Shown: one piece after another, positions 1 to 12,400 of the stretch | How positions within the stretch are numbered: position 1 is the stretch's first letter | Layout of the letters: each line of letters begins with the position of its first letter | DNA from: Axinella damicornis | Taxonomy: Eukaryota > Porifera > Demospongiae > Axinellida > Axinellidae | Length of the DNA: 64,000 nucleotides | Reading direction: 5' to 3' | Assembly: GCA_963931865.1 (NCBI GenBank) | Contig: OZ007517.1 | Coordinates: 3,919,707-3,983,706, forward strand | Notes under the pieces: generated by a model | The model's database searches: none | Seen by the model: only the letters and a program-made list of their open reading frames with translations | Told to the model about the DNA's origin: nothing | Position numbers and translations under genes: made by a program

Positions 1-32
1 ACTTTGATAGAAATGTAGAGAGCTTTCAAATG

Positions 33-636
33 TAGCCTTGTTCCCAGGCCCGAGACGGCGAGGAGAAAAGGGCCTGGTTTCCACTGTTTGCACATGCGCT
101 AACTAGCGGTGGAATTCCACCGGCACCGTGGACGTTCGATTATGTTTGTATACTTGTGACGTCGAAGTGGATAACGTGATCCGAACAGTTAACTAGCTAG
201 TGAGTACTTAGTAGTGGCGTGCGTTACAACAGCTCTCGATCGTACTCTCCTATGTCCTCAGGCGGCAAGGCGCTCCTGAATTGAGCTAGAACAGTGACCT
301 GTGATTGAACGATGGGATGTTTTCATGTGGCTATCGTCGTACCGACCGGGTGGAGTCAGTATGCTACCACACTCTTCCGTTTGTTTTGAATAAAGAATGT
401 CCGGTAAGTCTGCTGCTGGTGGCAGTGCAATTGTGGTTGTGTTGCCCCTCATCTTGCGGATCGAGGACCAGTGTAGCATAGGTAGTGTCACGCCCTCGAC
501 CATGTGACTACGGAGACGTCATTTGCACCCTCCCCCTTATGAATACGTGTTACGGTTACAGATAATTAAGCGCATGCGCAAACAATGGAAACCAGGCCCT
601 TTTCTCCTCGCTGTCTCGGGCCTGGGAACGAGGCTA
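33..636. mobile_element. Double-hairpin MITE, copy 1 (604 bp), with 9-bp target duplication
   Basis: The ends are inverted repeats of about 75 bp. The left end starts TAGCCTTGTTCCCAGG and the right end finishes CCTGGGAACGAGGCTA. Each end also folds on itself, because CCAGGCCC is answered by GGGCCTGG about 35 bp further in. Further in, both arms share GCATGCGC. The direct repeat TTTCAAATG lies immediately outside both ends, at 24-32 and 637-645, so this is a complete insertion with a 9-bp target duplication. No transposase is visible inside. The 9-bp duplication suggests a Mutator-like source, but that is inference. Confidence 0.9.
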
Positions 637-665
637 TTTCAAATGATAACTATTTCCTTGAGTAT

Positions 666-1113
666 CGAGGGGCAACCGCACTCTTGGTAGCAGCATTGCA
701 ACCAGTTGCAAGCTGCTGCTGGTAGCACAAGCAGCTCATTCCAATTAATGCACATGTCACGTGAGGACCATGCTCATGCTCAGTCGATCGAGTCAGCAAT
801 GGCAGCCAAAGGGAAGACAAGAAATTGTTACAGCACTCACAACTTCGCCAGCATGGTGAGTTTCGGCATGTACATGCAAGCGTCAGTGATCACGGCCGAG
901 TGGTCAGAATCTTTGAGTGCCTTTCCAAAGGGCTGTACTGCCAACGGAAGTTGAAGAGAGCACTCGAGCAATGACGGCCAACGGCGAGACAAAAGCGCTC
1001 ATATCTCCACCACCAAGGTGAGTTCAGCACCAAAGTTTTACGTTCAGGTCAGTGCATGATAGCAATCACGGCGGGTGTAGTCAGAATCTTTGTAGGCCAA
1101 TCCTAAGTACCCA
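666..1113 (+). other. Inverted extra copy of the PTBP promoter/first-exon region
   Basis: This stretch is the diverged reverse complement of 16778-17340, starting at a shared GAGGGGCAACCGCACTC and ending at a shared TGTAGGCCAATCCTAAGTAC. Like the other copy it contains two related modules, each with an ATG exon followed by GTGAGTT. The second module (971-1017) reads MTANGETK and ends CACCACCAAG before GTGAGTT, matching the PTBP first exon (MAANGETK) with one residue changed. It points towards the PTBP gene from the opposite strand. It may be a duplicated promoter, an antisense start, or a repeat that donated the PTBP first exon. Confidence 0.7.
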
Positions 1114-1584
1114 AACAGATGCCGCACGTTCCAGTTAGCCCTTTAAAAAGCCAACAATATGTTGTGTGAAATGATACCTATGCAAACGCAGGAGAAGTTC
1201 TTAAAAGCATCAGATTAGAAAGCCTTCGGTACATTACTGCAGCCAATGAAGTTGTGTTGAGCCAACTTCTACAGTACATGCAACTTCTCTACTTTTCCAT
1301 CAGCTAGATCTCACAGTGCCACTCACCTCTAGCTTCAGGCAACCATTGAGGTCTCCCACATGCCTTGCCCAGTGTTCTTACAAGTAGCTTAGTCCAGATA
1401 CAGGGTCGCAGTGGCCGGCTATCTCGTTGGATTGCAGTCGCACGTGCCGCGTAATAATACATATTCAATTTCTACATGTATCCGTGACTGCAACCTTGAA
1501 CATTCAATTGGTATGAAACATAATAATTATACTTAGTGTATACCAGGAACCGCAACTGTAGCAGCAACTGTAGCAGGTATTATA
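1114..1584. other. No gene recognised
   Basis: I see no coding similarity here. On the minus strand a 49-nt open stretch near 1336-1384 has a good GTGAGTGG donor but a poor acceptor and no PTBP similarity, so it is not called as an exon. Confidence 0.4.
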
Positions 1585-1779
1585 CAGCGAATTTCAGTTG
1601 CGTTCGAATCTCCGTGTTGCGTTCGCTTCCATACGGAATCGCATATGGATGTACACTTGTACAATGCGCATATGCGAAGAGGGATATTTGAAACTATAGT
1701 GAGCGTATCTGCAATAGGATGTCAGCAGAACCAGCTCAAAAATCGGCCTACAGCGCTGACTTGCATTGGAGAATAGTTT

Positions 1780-1852
1780 ATCAATGGAGTTACTGTTCTA
1801 TAAGATCGCACTGTGTAGTTTATCCATGGAGTTACTGTTCTATAAGATCGCA
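1780..1852. repeat. Tandem duplication of a ~36-bp unit
   Basis: Two adjacent copies share TAGTTTATC followed one base later by ATGGAGTTACTGTTCTATAA. They lie inside the Tc1/mariner element, upstream of its transposase remnant. Confidence 0.75.
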
Positions 1853-1949
1853 TCAAACCTTAACATCGCCAGCAGCACTGCTCACCGCACCACCTACCAT
1901 TGGTTTACAATGTCACATCCAAGCAGGGAAAGGAGAGAGAGGAGCTGAA

Positions 1950-3030
1950 GAAGCTGGACACACATAGTGAACTGCTTGTAATTGGACTCATTCTTCACAG
2001 CCCTAGCCTGTATTTGAGCGAGGTTTGCCAGAAAGCATTCGAACTGACTGGGATTACAGTCTCCACTGCAAGTATCTGCAGGCTATTCCAAAGACACCTC
2101 TACTTGTAGCAAGTTTTCATTCTCAACATGCGGGTGTGCTCAAAACCAAATACATTGCCCGTGTATTCAGTGAACGCAAAGGATCAATTCTACGGAAGAT
2201 GACACTAGTGGCTGTACCGACATTGACTGCATTTGATCAGGTTAGATTCTTGCACATTACATAATACTGTTGCCACCAAATCTCATGTCGGCGCTATGTT
2301 TGGATGGTTGCCATGGTTGGTAATGAGCATCAGAATATGATAGTGTCCGAATGTGCAGCAGATAAAGTTACGTGATTGGAATACGAAGGAAGGGTGGGCA
2401 TGTCGAGGAGGGGAGTGGGAGGGGAGGGGAGTGGGAGGGGAGGGGAGTGGGAGGGGAGGGGAGTGGGAGGGGAGGGGAGATTACATTTCCACCTTTTTTA
2501 GTAAGTTTATTTTACACTGTGAGAAGGGCATTTAGGGCCCAATGCCTTATGTTCAAACGGGAAATGTTAGTTGGGATAGATGGAACTGGCTCTGACTCAA
2601 GGAACCACATTCGCAAGTATGGATACTCTCTCTGGGGAAGGACTCCCGAGTGCCACAGGCGTTTATTTCGGGGTAATAGTGATTTCAGCTACATATGTCG
2701 TCTGATGGAATGGTGGCACTAGATGTGGCAACAAGCACTGATAACGGGGAAACATTTACTGATTTCCTCCGGGCAACTCTTCCTTTCAATGGCAGCAATC
2801 CACGGTCAATCCTTTTGCTTGATAAGTGCACCACACTCTTGAAGTCAAAGACTTACTGGACAGAGCTGGCATACTAGTTCTTTCTACCACCTTACAGCCC
2901 TGATCTCAATCCTATAGTGGAACTTTTCAGCTACGTCAAAGGATTCCTAAAAAAGCACGATGAGCTCTTACATGTACAAGTAGTTACTGAACCTGTAGAA
3001 ATCATTAGAGTTGCATTTGTAAAGTACATG
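1950..3030 (+). pseudogene. Tc1/mariner-IS630-type DDE transposase pseudogene
   Basis: The N-terminal part (about 1957-2107) reads as a helix-turn-helix segment, SELLVIGLILHSPSLYLSEV then CQKAFELTGITV, ending at a stop. The catalytic core follows: first aspartate in VGIDGTGSD (near 2573) leading to HIRKYGYSLWG, second in LLLDKCTTLL (near 2820), and the PPYSPDLNPIVELFSYVK block (near 2890-2940) with the third acidic residue. The core is broken by a frameshift near 2690 and a TAG stop at 2875-2877. A G-rich repeat interrupts the region upstream of the core. The transposase would cut and rejoin DNA at the element's own ends; this copy cannot make it. Confidence 0.85.
2411..2478. repeat. G-rich minisatellite (GGGAGGGGAGGGGAGT)
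   Basis: Repeats of GGGAGGGGAGGGGAGT run without interruption. Many G-runs of three or four lie on one strand, so a G-quadruplex is plausible. The array interrupts the transposase remnant. Confidence 0.85.
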
Positions 3031-3329
3031 TACCAGCGGCCGTTGGTGCTAGCGCTGCCCCACTCATCCTGATCAGCATCGACATTGGCATCGACATCGG
3101 CATCATGATAATGGTCCCACTCGGCCATGAGACTGTCACTAGTGTCAGACAAGCTACACTCTCCCCAAGCTCAAGTACGAGGTAGCTAGCTACTGATTCA
3201 CTTCAGACCATATACCCGCCGGCGCAAAAGCGCATGTATTCACGCGATTCCGTACGGAAGTGAACACAACACGGAGATTCAATGAAATTCGCTGTACAGA
3301 GAAGCAGCACAGTCAGTTCATGCAAGTAC

Positions 3330-3430
3330 CTGGTTTTCTCATTGTTGTATTTCACAGTGAGTGCGCTCAGTTTGGAGAAGTCAATGCGGAGAGTGCAGCA
3401 GCCGTTGTAGATATTCTGGCCATCCAGAGA
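3330..3430 (-). CDS. PTBP: PTBP exon: end of RRM2
   Basis: The exon reads [20 protein letters not shown] followed by [14 protein letters not shown], the last part of RRM2 including its C-terminal extension. Vertebrate PTBP1 has [20 protein letters not shown] here. Acceptor TTGTTTTCCAG and donor CCAG/GTACTT are good. It is 101 nt, starts in phase 0 and ends with two bases of an arginine codon. The mobile element at 1585-3294 lies just beyond its donor. Confidence 0.95.
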
Positions 3431-6400
3431 CTGGAAAACAAACAACACACCATATGCACTGGTACAGTATTATTCATGTTGCGCACAAGATACAGCATGA
3501 TAATACATTGTAGCTCTACTAAACTTGGGTAGCTGCGTGAAATTCACAGTTCATGCCAAACATCTGGCTAATGAGTCGCTAATCCAAAGAACCGCCAAGC
3601 TGTACATGCGCTCCGAACGACTTGGCCCTTCACTGTAAGCTTATTTGGCAGCTCAGGCAAGCTGGTGTACGTACATTTGTAGTAACCCCCATTGTCCTTC
3701 TGTCTCCAGTATTGTATGCAAGAGTCTTGCCAATTGGTTAAAAGACTACAGTTAGTCTAAAATGCGTAGCTAATTTGTTTGAAGTTACCATGAAATGTGT
3801 TGCATTAGAGATACACAAAATGTATGATGTATATAAGCATTAAGCATTAGAGAGAGAGATTGAATCCTACATGTAGAAAATAGTCTGGACTATGTAGCTT
3901 GGGTTTAAAATCCAACACCTGATACTTTTCGGATGGTCTTACTGGTACCGCTGAGCCAATGAACTCATGGAAGAGGAGTGGAGGCAGGTTTGCTTATAGC
4001 AACACAGGCTAGAGGCCTCGGTGAATTCCAGCTGTCCTTCCCTCTGTCACAGTTTGTAACACAGAAAGTTGCATAACCCAACCAGCATGCACTCACCGCT
4101 TTTGCTGTTGTTGCTGTCATCCCGTCGGGGTACTGAATGAGAGCGTGGAACTGAGCTGTTGGGAAACACCATATCAAAATGAATGTACGTACAGTAGAAC
4201 AGTGGAAGATGGAGTACTACTGCTTCTGACCATGTTGATCTGTATCACACACAGTGTCACACACTGTATCACACACACACTGTCTCACACACACCATCTC
4301 ACACACTATCACACACACACAGTCTCACACACAGTCTCACACACCATCTCACACACTGTCTCACACACCGTCTCACACACTGTCTCACACACTGTCTCAC
4401 ACACACACGGTCTCACACACAGTCCCAGTCCCACACACCGTCTCACACACTGTCCCACGCACTGTCTCACACACGGTCTTACACACAGTCTCACACACAG
4501 TCTCACACACTGTATCACACACACACGGTCTCACACACGGTCCCAGTCCCACACACTGTCTCACACACAGTCCCAGTCCCACACACGGTCTCACACACTG
4601 TCTCACACACAGTCCGTCCCACACACGGTCTCACACACAGTCTCACACACACACGGTCTCACACACAGTCCGTCCCACACACGGTCTTACACACAGTCTC
4701 ACACACAGTCTCACACACTGTCTCACACTAGCCTCGTTCCCAGGCTCCCCCCTTTGTGTGCGGTGAAGAAAGTACGGAGCTGAGGGGGAGAGCCTGGTAC
4801 GCTTTCAAACGTGATTCCACGGCACCGACGCGTGTCGACGTCACAGTGTAAGTGTTCACGTCACTCATGTGAAATAGCTGCTGTACTTTGAAGCATGGAA
4901 CTGAGAGCTACAAGTCTTAGCTTGTAGAAGCGTAAACAAACACCACGCTGTGCAGTAGATGGCGCTCATCAATCCTCGGGGACAGATTCTCGTCACCGGA
5001 CAGTCTGGAATGAGTAAGTTGCATTTTGTAGCTCATACTGAACTGTACCGCTATCCACGGGTGTCTGTATTGCCAGGTAACTTTCTCTGCAGTCGTCGCC
5101 ATCGGTATAATCTTCTCTATGTCGATCATCGCTGCCGCAAAAGTCAGCACACTCCAGTTGTGGCATAACAGATAAGTTAATTATAGCAGTGGCGTCGACG
5201 TGCCACGCATCACATGTGAAAGCGTACCAGGCTCTCTCCACCCGTATTTTTCGTCGGCGCGCACCGGGGGAGGAGCCTGGGAACGAGGCTAGTCTCACAC
5301 ACTGTCTCACACACTGTCTCTCACACTGTCTCACAGACTGTATCCACAAACACCGTCTCACACACTGTCTCACACACTGCCTCACACACTGCCTCACACA
5401 CTGTCTCACACACTGCCTCACACACTGCCTCACACACTGTCTCACACACTGCCTCACACACTGTCTCACACACTGCCTCACACACTGTCTCACACACGGT
5501 CTCACACACTGCCTCACACACTGTCTCACACACTGCCTCACACACTGCCTCACACACTGCCTCACACACTGTCTCACACACTGTCTCACACACTGCCTCA
5601 CACACTGCCTCACACACTGCCTCACACACGGTCTCACACACTGCCTCACACACTGTCTCTCACACTGTCTCTCACACTGCCTCACACACTGCCTCACACA
5701 CTGCCTCACACACTGTCTCACACACTGTCTCTCACACTGTCTCACACACTGCCTCACACACTGTCTCACACTGTCTCACACACTGTCTCACACACTGTCT
5801 CACACACTGCCTCACACACTGTCTCACACTGTCTCACACACTGCCCCACACACTGTCTCACACACGGTCTCACACACTGCCTCACACACTGTCTCACACA
5901 CTGCCCCACACACTGCCCCACACACTGTCTCACACTGTCTCACACACAGAACCAGAGCTAGACAAAACCTTCACTTACAGTTCTTCACAAACGTTACAAT
6001 CCTAAGGACATTGCCATATTTGGAGAATATCTGTGGAGAAGGCAGACACCATACTTACATTGGCACTGCAAAAACAACAGTTACATAGTTAGCATGCAGT
6101 AACAGAGAAATTCACATTCGTGAGTGAAATCATTGCTAAGAATTACCACAGAAATGCAAAATTCTCATCTCAGGACACAGCATCTCCTTCAATGTTCTAT
6201 GTTTTCAGCTATGAATAACTACATGTGTATTAGGATTCCACTGCAGGTACATGTAACTATATCAGACTAGCCTTGTGGAGGACATCGATGGTGATGGGGT
6301 ACAGGTAACCACAACTAGCCTGGTGGAGGACATCGATGGTGATGGGGTACAGGTAACTACAACAGACTAGCCTGGTGGAGGACATCGATGGTGATGGGGT

Positions 6401-9400
6401 ACAGGTAACTACAACTACAACAGACTAGCCTGGTGGAGGACATCGATGGTGATGGGGTACAGGTAACCACAACTACAACAGACTAGCCTGGTGGAGGACA
6501 TCGATGGTGATGGGGTACAGGTAACTACAACTACAACAGACTAGCCTGGTGGAGGACATCGATGGTGATGGGGTACAGGTAACCACAACTACAACAGACT
6601 AGCCTGGTGGAGGACATCGATGGTGATGGGGTACAGGTAACTACAACTACAACAGACTAGCCTGGTGGAGGACATCGATGGTGATGGGGTACAGGTAACC
6701 ACAACTACAACAGACTAGCCTGGTGGAGGACATCGATGGTGATGGGGTACAGGTAACCACAACTACAACAGACTAGCCTGGTGGAGGACATCGATGGTGA
6801 TGGGGTACAGGTAACCACAACTACAACAGACTAGCCTGGTGGAGGACATCGATGGTGATGGGGTACAGGTAACCACAACTACAACAGACTAGCCTGGTGG
6901 AGGACATCGATGGTGATGGGGTACAGGTAACTACAACCACAACAGACTAGCCTGGTGGAGGACATCGACGGTGATGGGGTACAGGTAACCACAACTACAA
7001 CAGACTAGCCTGGTGGAGGACATCGATGGTGATGGGGTACAGGTAACTACAACCACAACAGACTAGCCTGGTGGAGGACATCGACGGTGATGGGGTACAG
7101 GTAACCACAACTACAACAGACTAGCCTGGTGGAGGACATCGATGGTGATGGGGTACAGGTAACTACGGACTAGCCTGGTGGAGGACATCGATGGTGATGG
7201 GGTAGAGCATGTTCTCAATGATGACCCTCAGAACAGAGTTGGGGCATCCCTGCTGTTGGGAGAGGGCAGAATCCATGGGGGAGGCTCCTGTAGCCGTGGC
7301 ACCAGAGGGGGACGCACCACCAGACATCACAGGTGATAGCAGACTCACATTGGTGCCTGCCGTGGGGTTTATCTAAGGTTGGACCGTATACAAGTAGAGA
7401 AGCTTTGATGTTACATGTGTGCAGGTATAATGGTATTTCTGAGCAGCGAAAACGAAGAAGGCATGGTATCATTCATCACATGAACAACGTCAGGTGGACA
7501 GGTGGGCGAGAGCCCAACACAATTAAACGCTGGCCGAGTGGATTTGTCTAGAGTGCTTGGAGTCTCGACTAGCTACGCAATGCTCGATGTTAACTGACTG
7601 GATAACAAAAACTGATTCAGACCCGACTACAGGCCGCCCACCACGTCCACCTGACTTCAATCATGTTATAAATGATACCAGGGCTTCTCCATTTTTTCAC
7701 TACTCTTCCCCTTCTGTGTCAAAGCAAACTGAAGAACAAAAGGGGGAAGGCATGGGAATGAGGCCATAAATGTATACTGTTAGCGTAAAGACCACTAATT
7801 CAGGCTTGTTCTATGTATTAGGAATTTGGTTGCCCCCCAAAATTTCACTGACAATTCTGATCAAGGATCTACATACCTAGTAAAGTGCACTCACTGGCAA
7901 AGCAGATTACTGTACACTCTGCTGCTCGCATGCTTTCCTGTCTTGGATGAGGTCACACAACCTAGCTGCTAACCTGTGGGGTCTGCTAACCTGTGGGGTC
8001 TGCTAACCTGTGGGGTCTGCTAACCTGTGGGGTCTTGAGTTCCTGATGCTTGGAGAATTGAATATATACAGTCCGGTCCCTGCACATAAAGAACACATCC
8101 ATGATCAATCGTAACAGACCATCATACATCATACTACACAATACTACTATGTTGACAATATCTCACAATGTTGCACAATGTTGACAATTTCTCACAATGT
8201 TGACAATGTCTCACAATGCTGACAATATCTATTTTACATAGATATTTGCTGAGCGAGAGTACTATAGCAAGTGCATACTTTGCTTCAAATTAACACGCGT
8301 AGAGCCTTTCTCAGTTCCTTGTTGCACTAAGGATTGCTTTATCATCATAGTTATCGTCAATGCCTGGTTAGTGCAGGAAATGCACCAGGAAATGGAAACT
8401 GGAAAAACCTGTATGCGCTTGTAAGGCAAGGTATATTTGTAGAGCCACTGCGCAGAGAGAAGGCAGAAGGTAGAGGTGAGGGAGGAACATTGAGGGTTAT
8501 GCATCAAACACTATTGTGCTGGATGACAACGAAGATACATCGTCCGGAAGTGATTTCTATTGAGCTACATTTGTACATGTACATTGCTTGTAGCTGCTGC
8601 AAGGGCCTGAGAGGAAGATCTTGAGTCGTCATTTGACGACGACTCTGCAGTAGTGGTCCAGCCAAATGACCAGTCCACCTAAACTCGGATGATGACATCC
8701 AACGTGGCCTTGGCACAAAGAAGCGTGGCCCGGATTCCGAACCTTACCTGTATAAGAGGTAGAACACCAGCTGCATCACGGCAAACCTTCTACGTACAGT
8801 GGCCAGAGCTGCAGGTATGATCGCAGGGGGGCAGAGTAAGACAAGATGGAACTCCCTTTACGGTGTTTCACCGCATCACTGAAAGAGGGTTCCTCGATTT
8901 TCAAGCTAAGATGGCAACATTTCACCTGAACCAGTTGAGTTCGAGTGCAATGCTTCAGCATGATCGCTAATCTCCCTCCATAGTGAGAGATGAGGTATAA
9001 TTGTAACCTAAACATTCTGTACTTTGCAGTTATTTACAGCCAAGAAGAACATGTCAATACATAAGCAAGTGTGTCAACTATTGGAATATGGAGAAGCAAA
9101 GGAGGGGTATGATTCCCTGACTGTAACCATTTATTCACCAAATATAAATAATTCTGCAATTCGTTGCAAAATACTTTTGAAAAGTTACTGTACATCAGAG
9201 AGGTTTGCGGCGAGATGCTCCTTCAGGCAGGAGCCAGAGTGGACCTACAGAGCAAGGAGGGGGGAGATGCTCCTTCAGGCAGGAGCCAGAGTGGACCTAC
9301 AGAGCAAGGAGGGGGGAGATGCTCCTTCAGGCAGGAGCCAGAGTGGACCTACAGAGCAAGGAGAGGTGAGCTGCTCCTTCAGGCAGAGCAAGGAGAGGGG

Positions 9401-12400
9401 GGATGCTCCTTCAGGCAGGTGCCAGAGTGGACCCACAGAGCAAGGAGGGGGGAGATGCTCCTTCAGGCAGGAGCCAGAGTGGACCTACAGAGCAAGGAGA
9501 GGTGAGCTGCTCCTTCAGGCAGAGCAAGGAGAGGGGGGATGCTCCTTCAGGCAGGAGCCAGAGTGGACCTGCAGAGCAAGGAGAGGTGAGCTGCTCCTTC
9601 AGGCAGAGCAAGGAGAGGGGGGATGCTCCTTCAGGCAGGGGCCAGAGTGGACCTACAGAGCAAGGAGGGAGGAGATGCTCCTTCAGGCTGGGGCTGGAGT
9701 GGACCTACAGAGCAAGGAGAGGGGAGATGCTCCTTCAGGCAGGGGCTACAGTTGACCTACAGAGCAAGGGGGCCAGAGTGGACCTACAGAGCAAGGAGAA
9801 GTGAGCTGCTCCTTCAGGCAGACCAAGGAGAGGGGGGATGCTCCTTCAGGCAGGAGCCAGAGTGGACCTACAGAGCAAGGAGAGGTGAGGCTCCTTCAGA
9901 CAGAGCAAGGAGAGGGGGGATGCTCCTTCAGGCAGGAGCCAGAGTGGACCTACAGAGCAAGGAGAGGTGAGCTGCTCCTTCAGGCAGAGCAAGGAGAGGG
10001 GGGATGCTCCTTCAGGCAGGGGGCAGAGTGGACCTACAGAGCAAGGAGGGGGGAGATGCTCCTTCAGGCTGGGGCTGGAGTGGACCTACAGAGCAAGGAG
10101 AGGGGAGATGCTCCTTCAGGCAAGGGCTACAGTGGACCTACAGAGCAAGGAGAGGGGAGATGCTCCTTCAGGCAGGGGCTGGAGTGGACCTGCAGAGCAA
10201 AGTGGGCACTGCTACAGCACTGAATCAGGCTTGATATAAGCTATCACGAATGTTAAAAATCAGTAACATTGCGGAAGCAAAGGACGAAGGATGAGAATCG
10301 AAAAATGAATGTGAACCAGCAAAGGGTAATGAGAGACGGATGATGGGGTGGGAGGCCTCCAGAAGATGAACTCCTCTTTGGGAATTCCAAAAGTGCATGA
10401 AAAAGTATCGTCGGTGAGGAGCTGCTCCTTCAGGCAGGGGCTACAGTGGACCTACAGAGCAAGACAGGCATTGCTACAGGGCTGTTTTGTTTTTCTTGAT
10501 ATAAACTATCACGAATGTTAACAACCAGTAACACTGCGGAAGTGAAGGAAGGATTGAGAATCAGAGAGGGGAGCTGCTCCTTCAGGCAGGGGCTGGAGTG
10601 GACCTACAGAGCAAGGCAGGCATAGCTTGGCTGTTTCTTGATACAAGCTTTCACGAATGCAGTAACTACATGTATGTACTCTAATGATAAATATTACTCT
10701 AATGTTGATAACCAGTAATAACTACTCTATCACTGGAGACCAAGGGAGACCAGCAGAGTCCATTGCATGGAGACCAGGCGAGACCACTGGAGACTAGGCG
10801 AGACCACTGGAGACCAGGCGAGACCACTGGGGACCAGGCGAGACCACTGGAGACCAAGCGAGACCACTGGAGACAAAGCGAGACCACTGGAGACCAGGCG
10901 AGACCCCTGGAGACCAGGCGAGACCCCTGGAGACCAGGCGAGACCCCTGGAGACCAGGCGAGACCCCTGGAGACCAGGCGAGACCCCTGAAGACCAGGCG
11001 AGACCCCTAGAGACTACTTAAGCGAGACCCACTGGAGACCAGGCGAGACCCCTGGAGACTAAGCGAGACCACTGGAGACTAGGCGAGACCACTGGAGACT
11101 AGGCGAGACCACTGGAGACCAGGCGAGACCCCTGGAGACCAGGCGAGACCCACTGGAGACCAGGCGAGACCCCTGGAGACTAAGCGAGACCACTGGAGAC
11201 CAGGCGAGACTCCTGGAGACTAAGCGAGACCACTGGAGACCAGGCGAGACCCACGGGAGACCAGGCGAGACCACTGGAGAGACTACTGGAGACTAAGGGA
11301 GACCAGAAAAACACTCCCCACCATTGCAGGAAACGTTCTGCTTATGAATCGTGATCGTTACAGGTCAGACCTTCCTTGATTTTCATGTTGCCATACAGTA
11401 CATGTATGTGTCAGCAGTTTTACAGGGACATTCAGATGGCATCAATCGGTTTGCTCTGTGTGCAAGTCCTCCAAGTAATACATGAACATTCGCACGTCAC
11501 ACTTCTGCCACAATCCAGATGCCACTGGTGTCAACTACTGTATCAGAATTCATTGATGTACATCATACTTGTTTTACAGAACATTGGACTCGTGTCTACC
11601 AGCCAGTCAGCTCCTCCAAAGTAACATCATTCCCAATGTCAATCCCTGTTATAATATTATCTCAAAATTATACCAGGGAACACGGGGCCACAGTTCCCTT
11701 TTTGATGACGCAAAGCCTCCTTTTATGCCTTGACCGGCGAACCATCCAACCAACCATGACGGCTCGAGTAGAGAAGGCAGAAAATCTGTGATAGTTTCGT
11801 AGCAGAGATTAGATGGTACTGACTAGCCTCGTTCCCAGGCCTACCCCGTTTTTTCTGTTCTTCGGTTTCCATTGACAATAATACACGGATGCGGAAGGGT
11901 GGCGAAAAACACGGAAGGCCTGGTATCATTCATCACGTGAGTGACGTCAGGTGAACGCAAGGGTGGACGTAGGGGGGGCGGGGCCCGTAGTCGTTTCAGC
12001 AGTTGGGCCGGGTGTGGCCCAACCGCAAATAAGTTTTAAAAGCGCCCAAGAAGTTGTGTAGATCGTCTGCGAGTCCCGACTAGCCGCGGAGCGTTCGAAC
12101 CGAGCCGACTGGATGATGAACAGCCCTCAGGACCTGCTGAAACGACTTCGCCCCCCCCCCCCCCCCCCCCCCCACGTCCACCCTTGTGTCCACCTGACGT
12201 CACTCACGTGATGAATGATACCAGGCCTTCCGCGTTTTTCGCCGCCCTTCCGCATCCGTGTATTATTGTCAACGGAAACCGAAGAACAGAAAAAACGGGG
12301 TAGGCCTGGGAACGAGGCTACAGTGTAGGTACTGACTACTTCCATGCTCCTGAAGAGGGCTGAATTGCATCTCGGTACCAAGGTTGAACTCGTCCATATA

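Larger units (their letters stand above)
1585..3294 (+). mobile_element. Decayed Tc1/mariner (IS630-like) transposon, 1.71 kb, TA target site
   Basis: Inverted termini CAGCGAATTTCA and TGAAATTCGCTG are flanked by TA at 1583-1584 and 3295-3296. Matching continues inwards for roughly 90 bp with gaps; both arms contain ATCTCCGTGTTG and TACGGAATCGC. A broken DDE transposase lies inside. The length, TA target and transposase type agree with a Tc1/mariner-superfamily element. It sits in a PTBP intron, with its right end only about 29 bp from the splice donor of the exon at 3330-3430. Internal tandem repeats at 1780-1852 and 2411-2478 look like later additions. Confidence 0.88.

Noticed and set aside
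1336..1384. A further PTBP exon left of the Tc1/mariner element
   Set aside because: The donor GTGAGTGG is good and the phase could fit, but the acceptor is poor and the 16 residues do not resemble the PTB linker.
4720..5300. GTCTCACAC on both sides of the second MITE as a chance effect of the array
   Set aside because: It is possible because the array is full of this word, but the boundaries are exact and four other copies in unique DNA also show 9-bp duplications, so I kept it as a target duplication.
4145..6088. Long open frames on both strands (up to 299 codons) through the CACACA arrays
   Set aside because: They are translations of units whose length is a multiple of three; nothing but repeat peptides is encoded and PTBP introns cover the region.
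9024..10239. Open frames of up to 243 codons in the GCTCCTTCAGGCAGG minisatellite
   Set aside because: Same repeat read in several frames; no start context, domain or splice logic.
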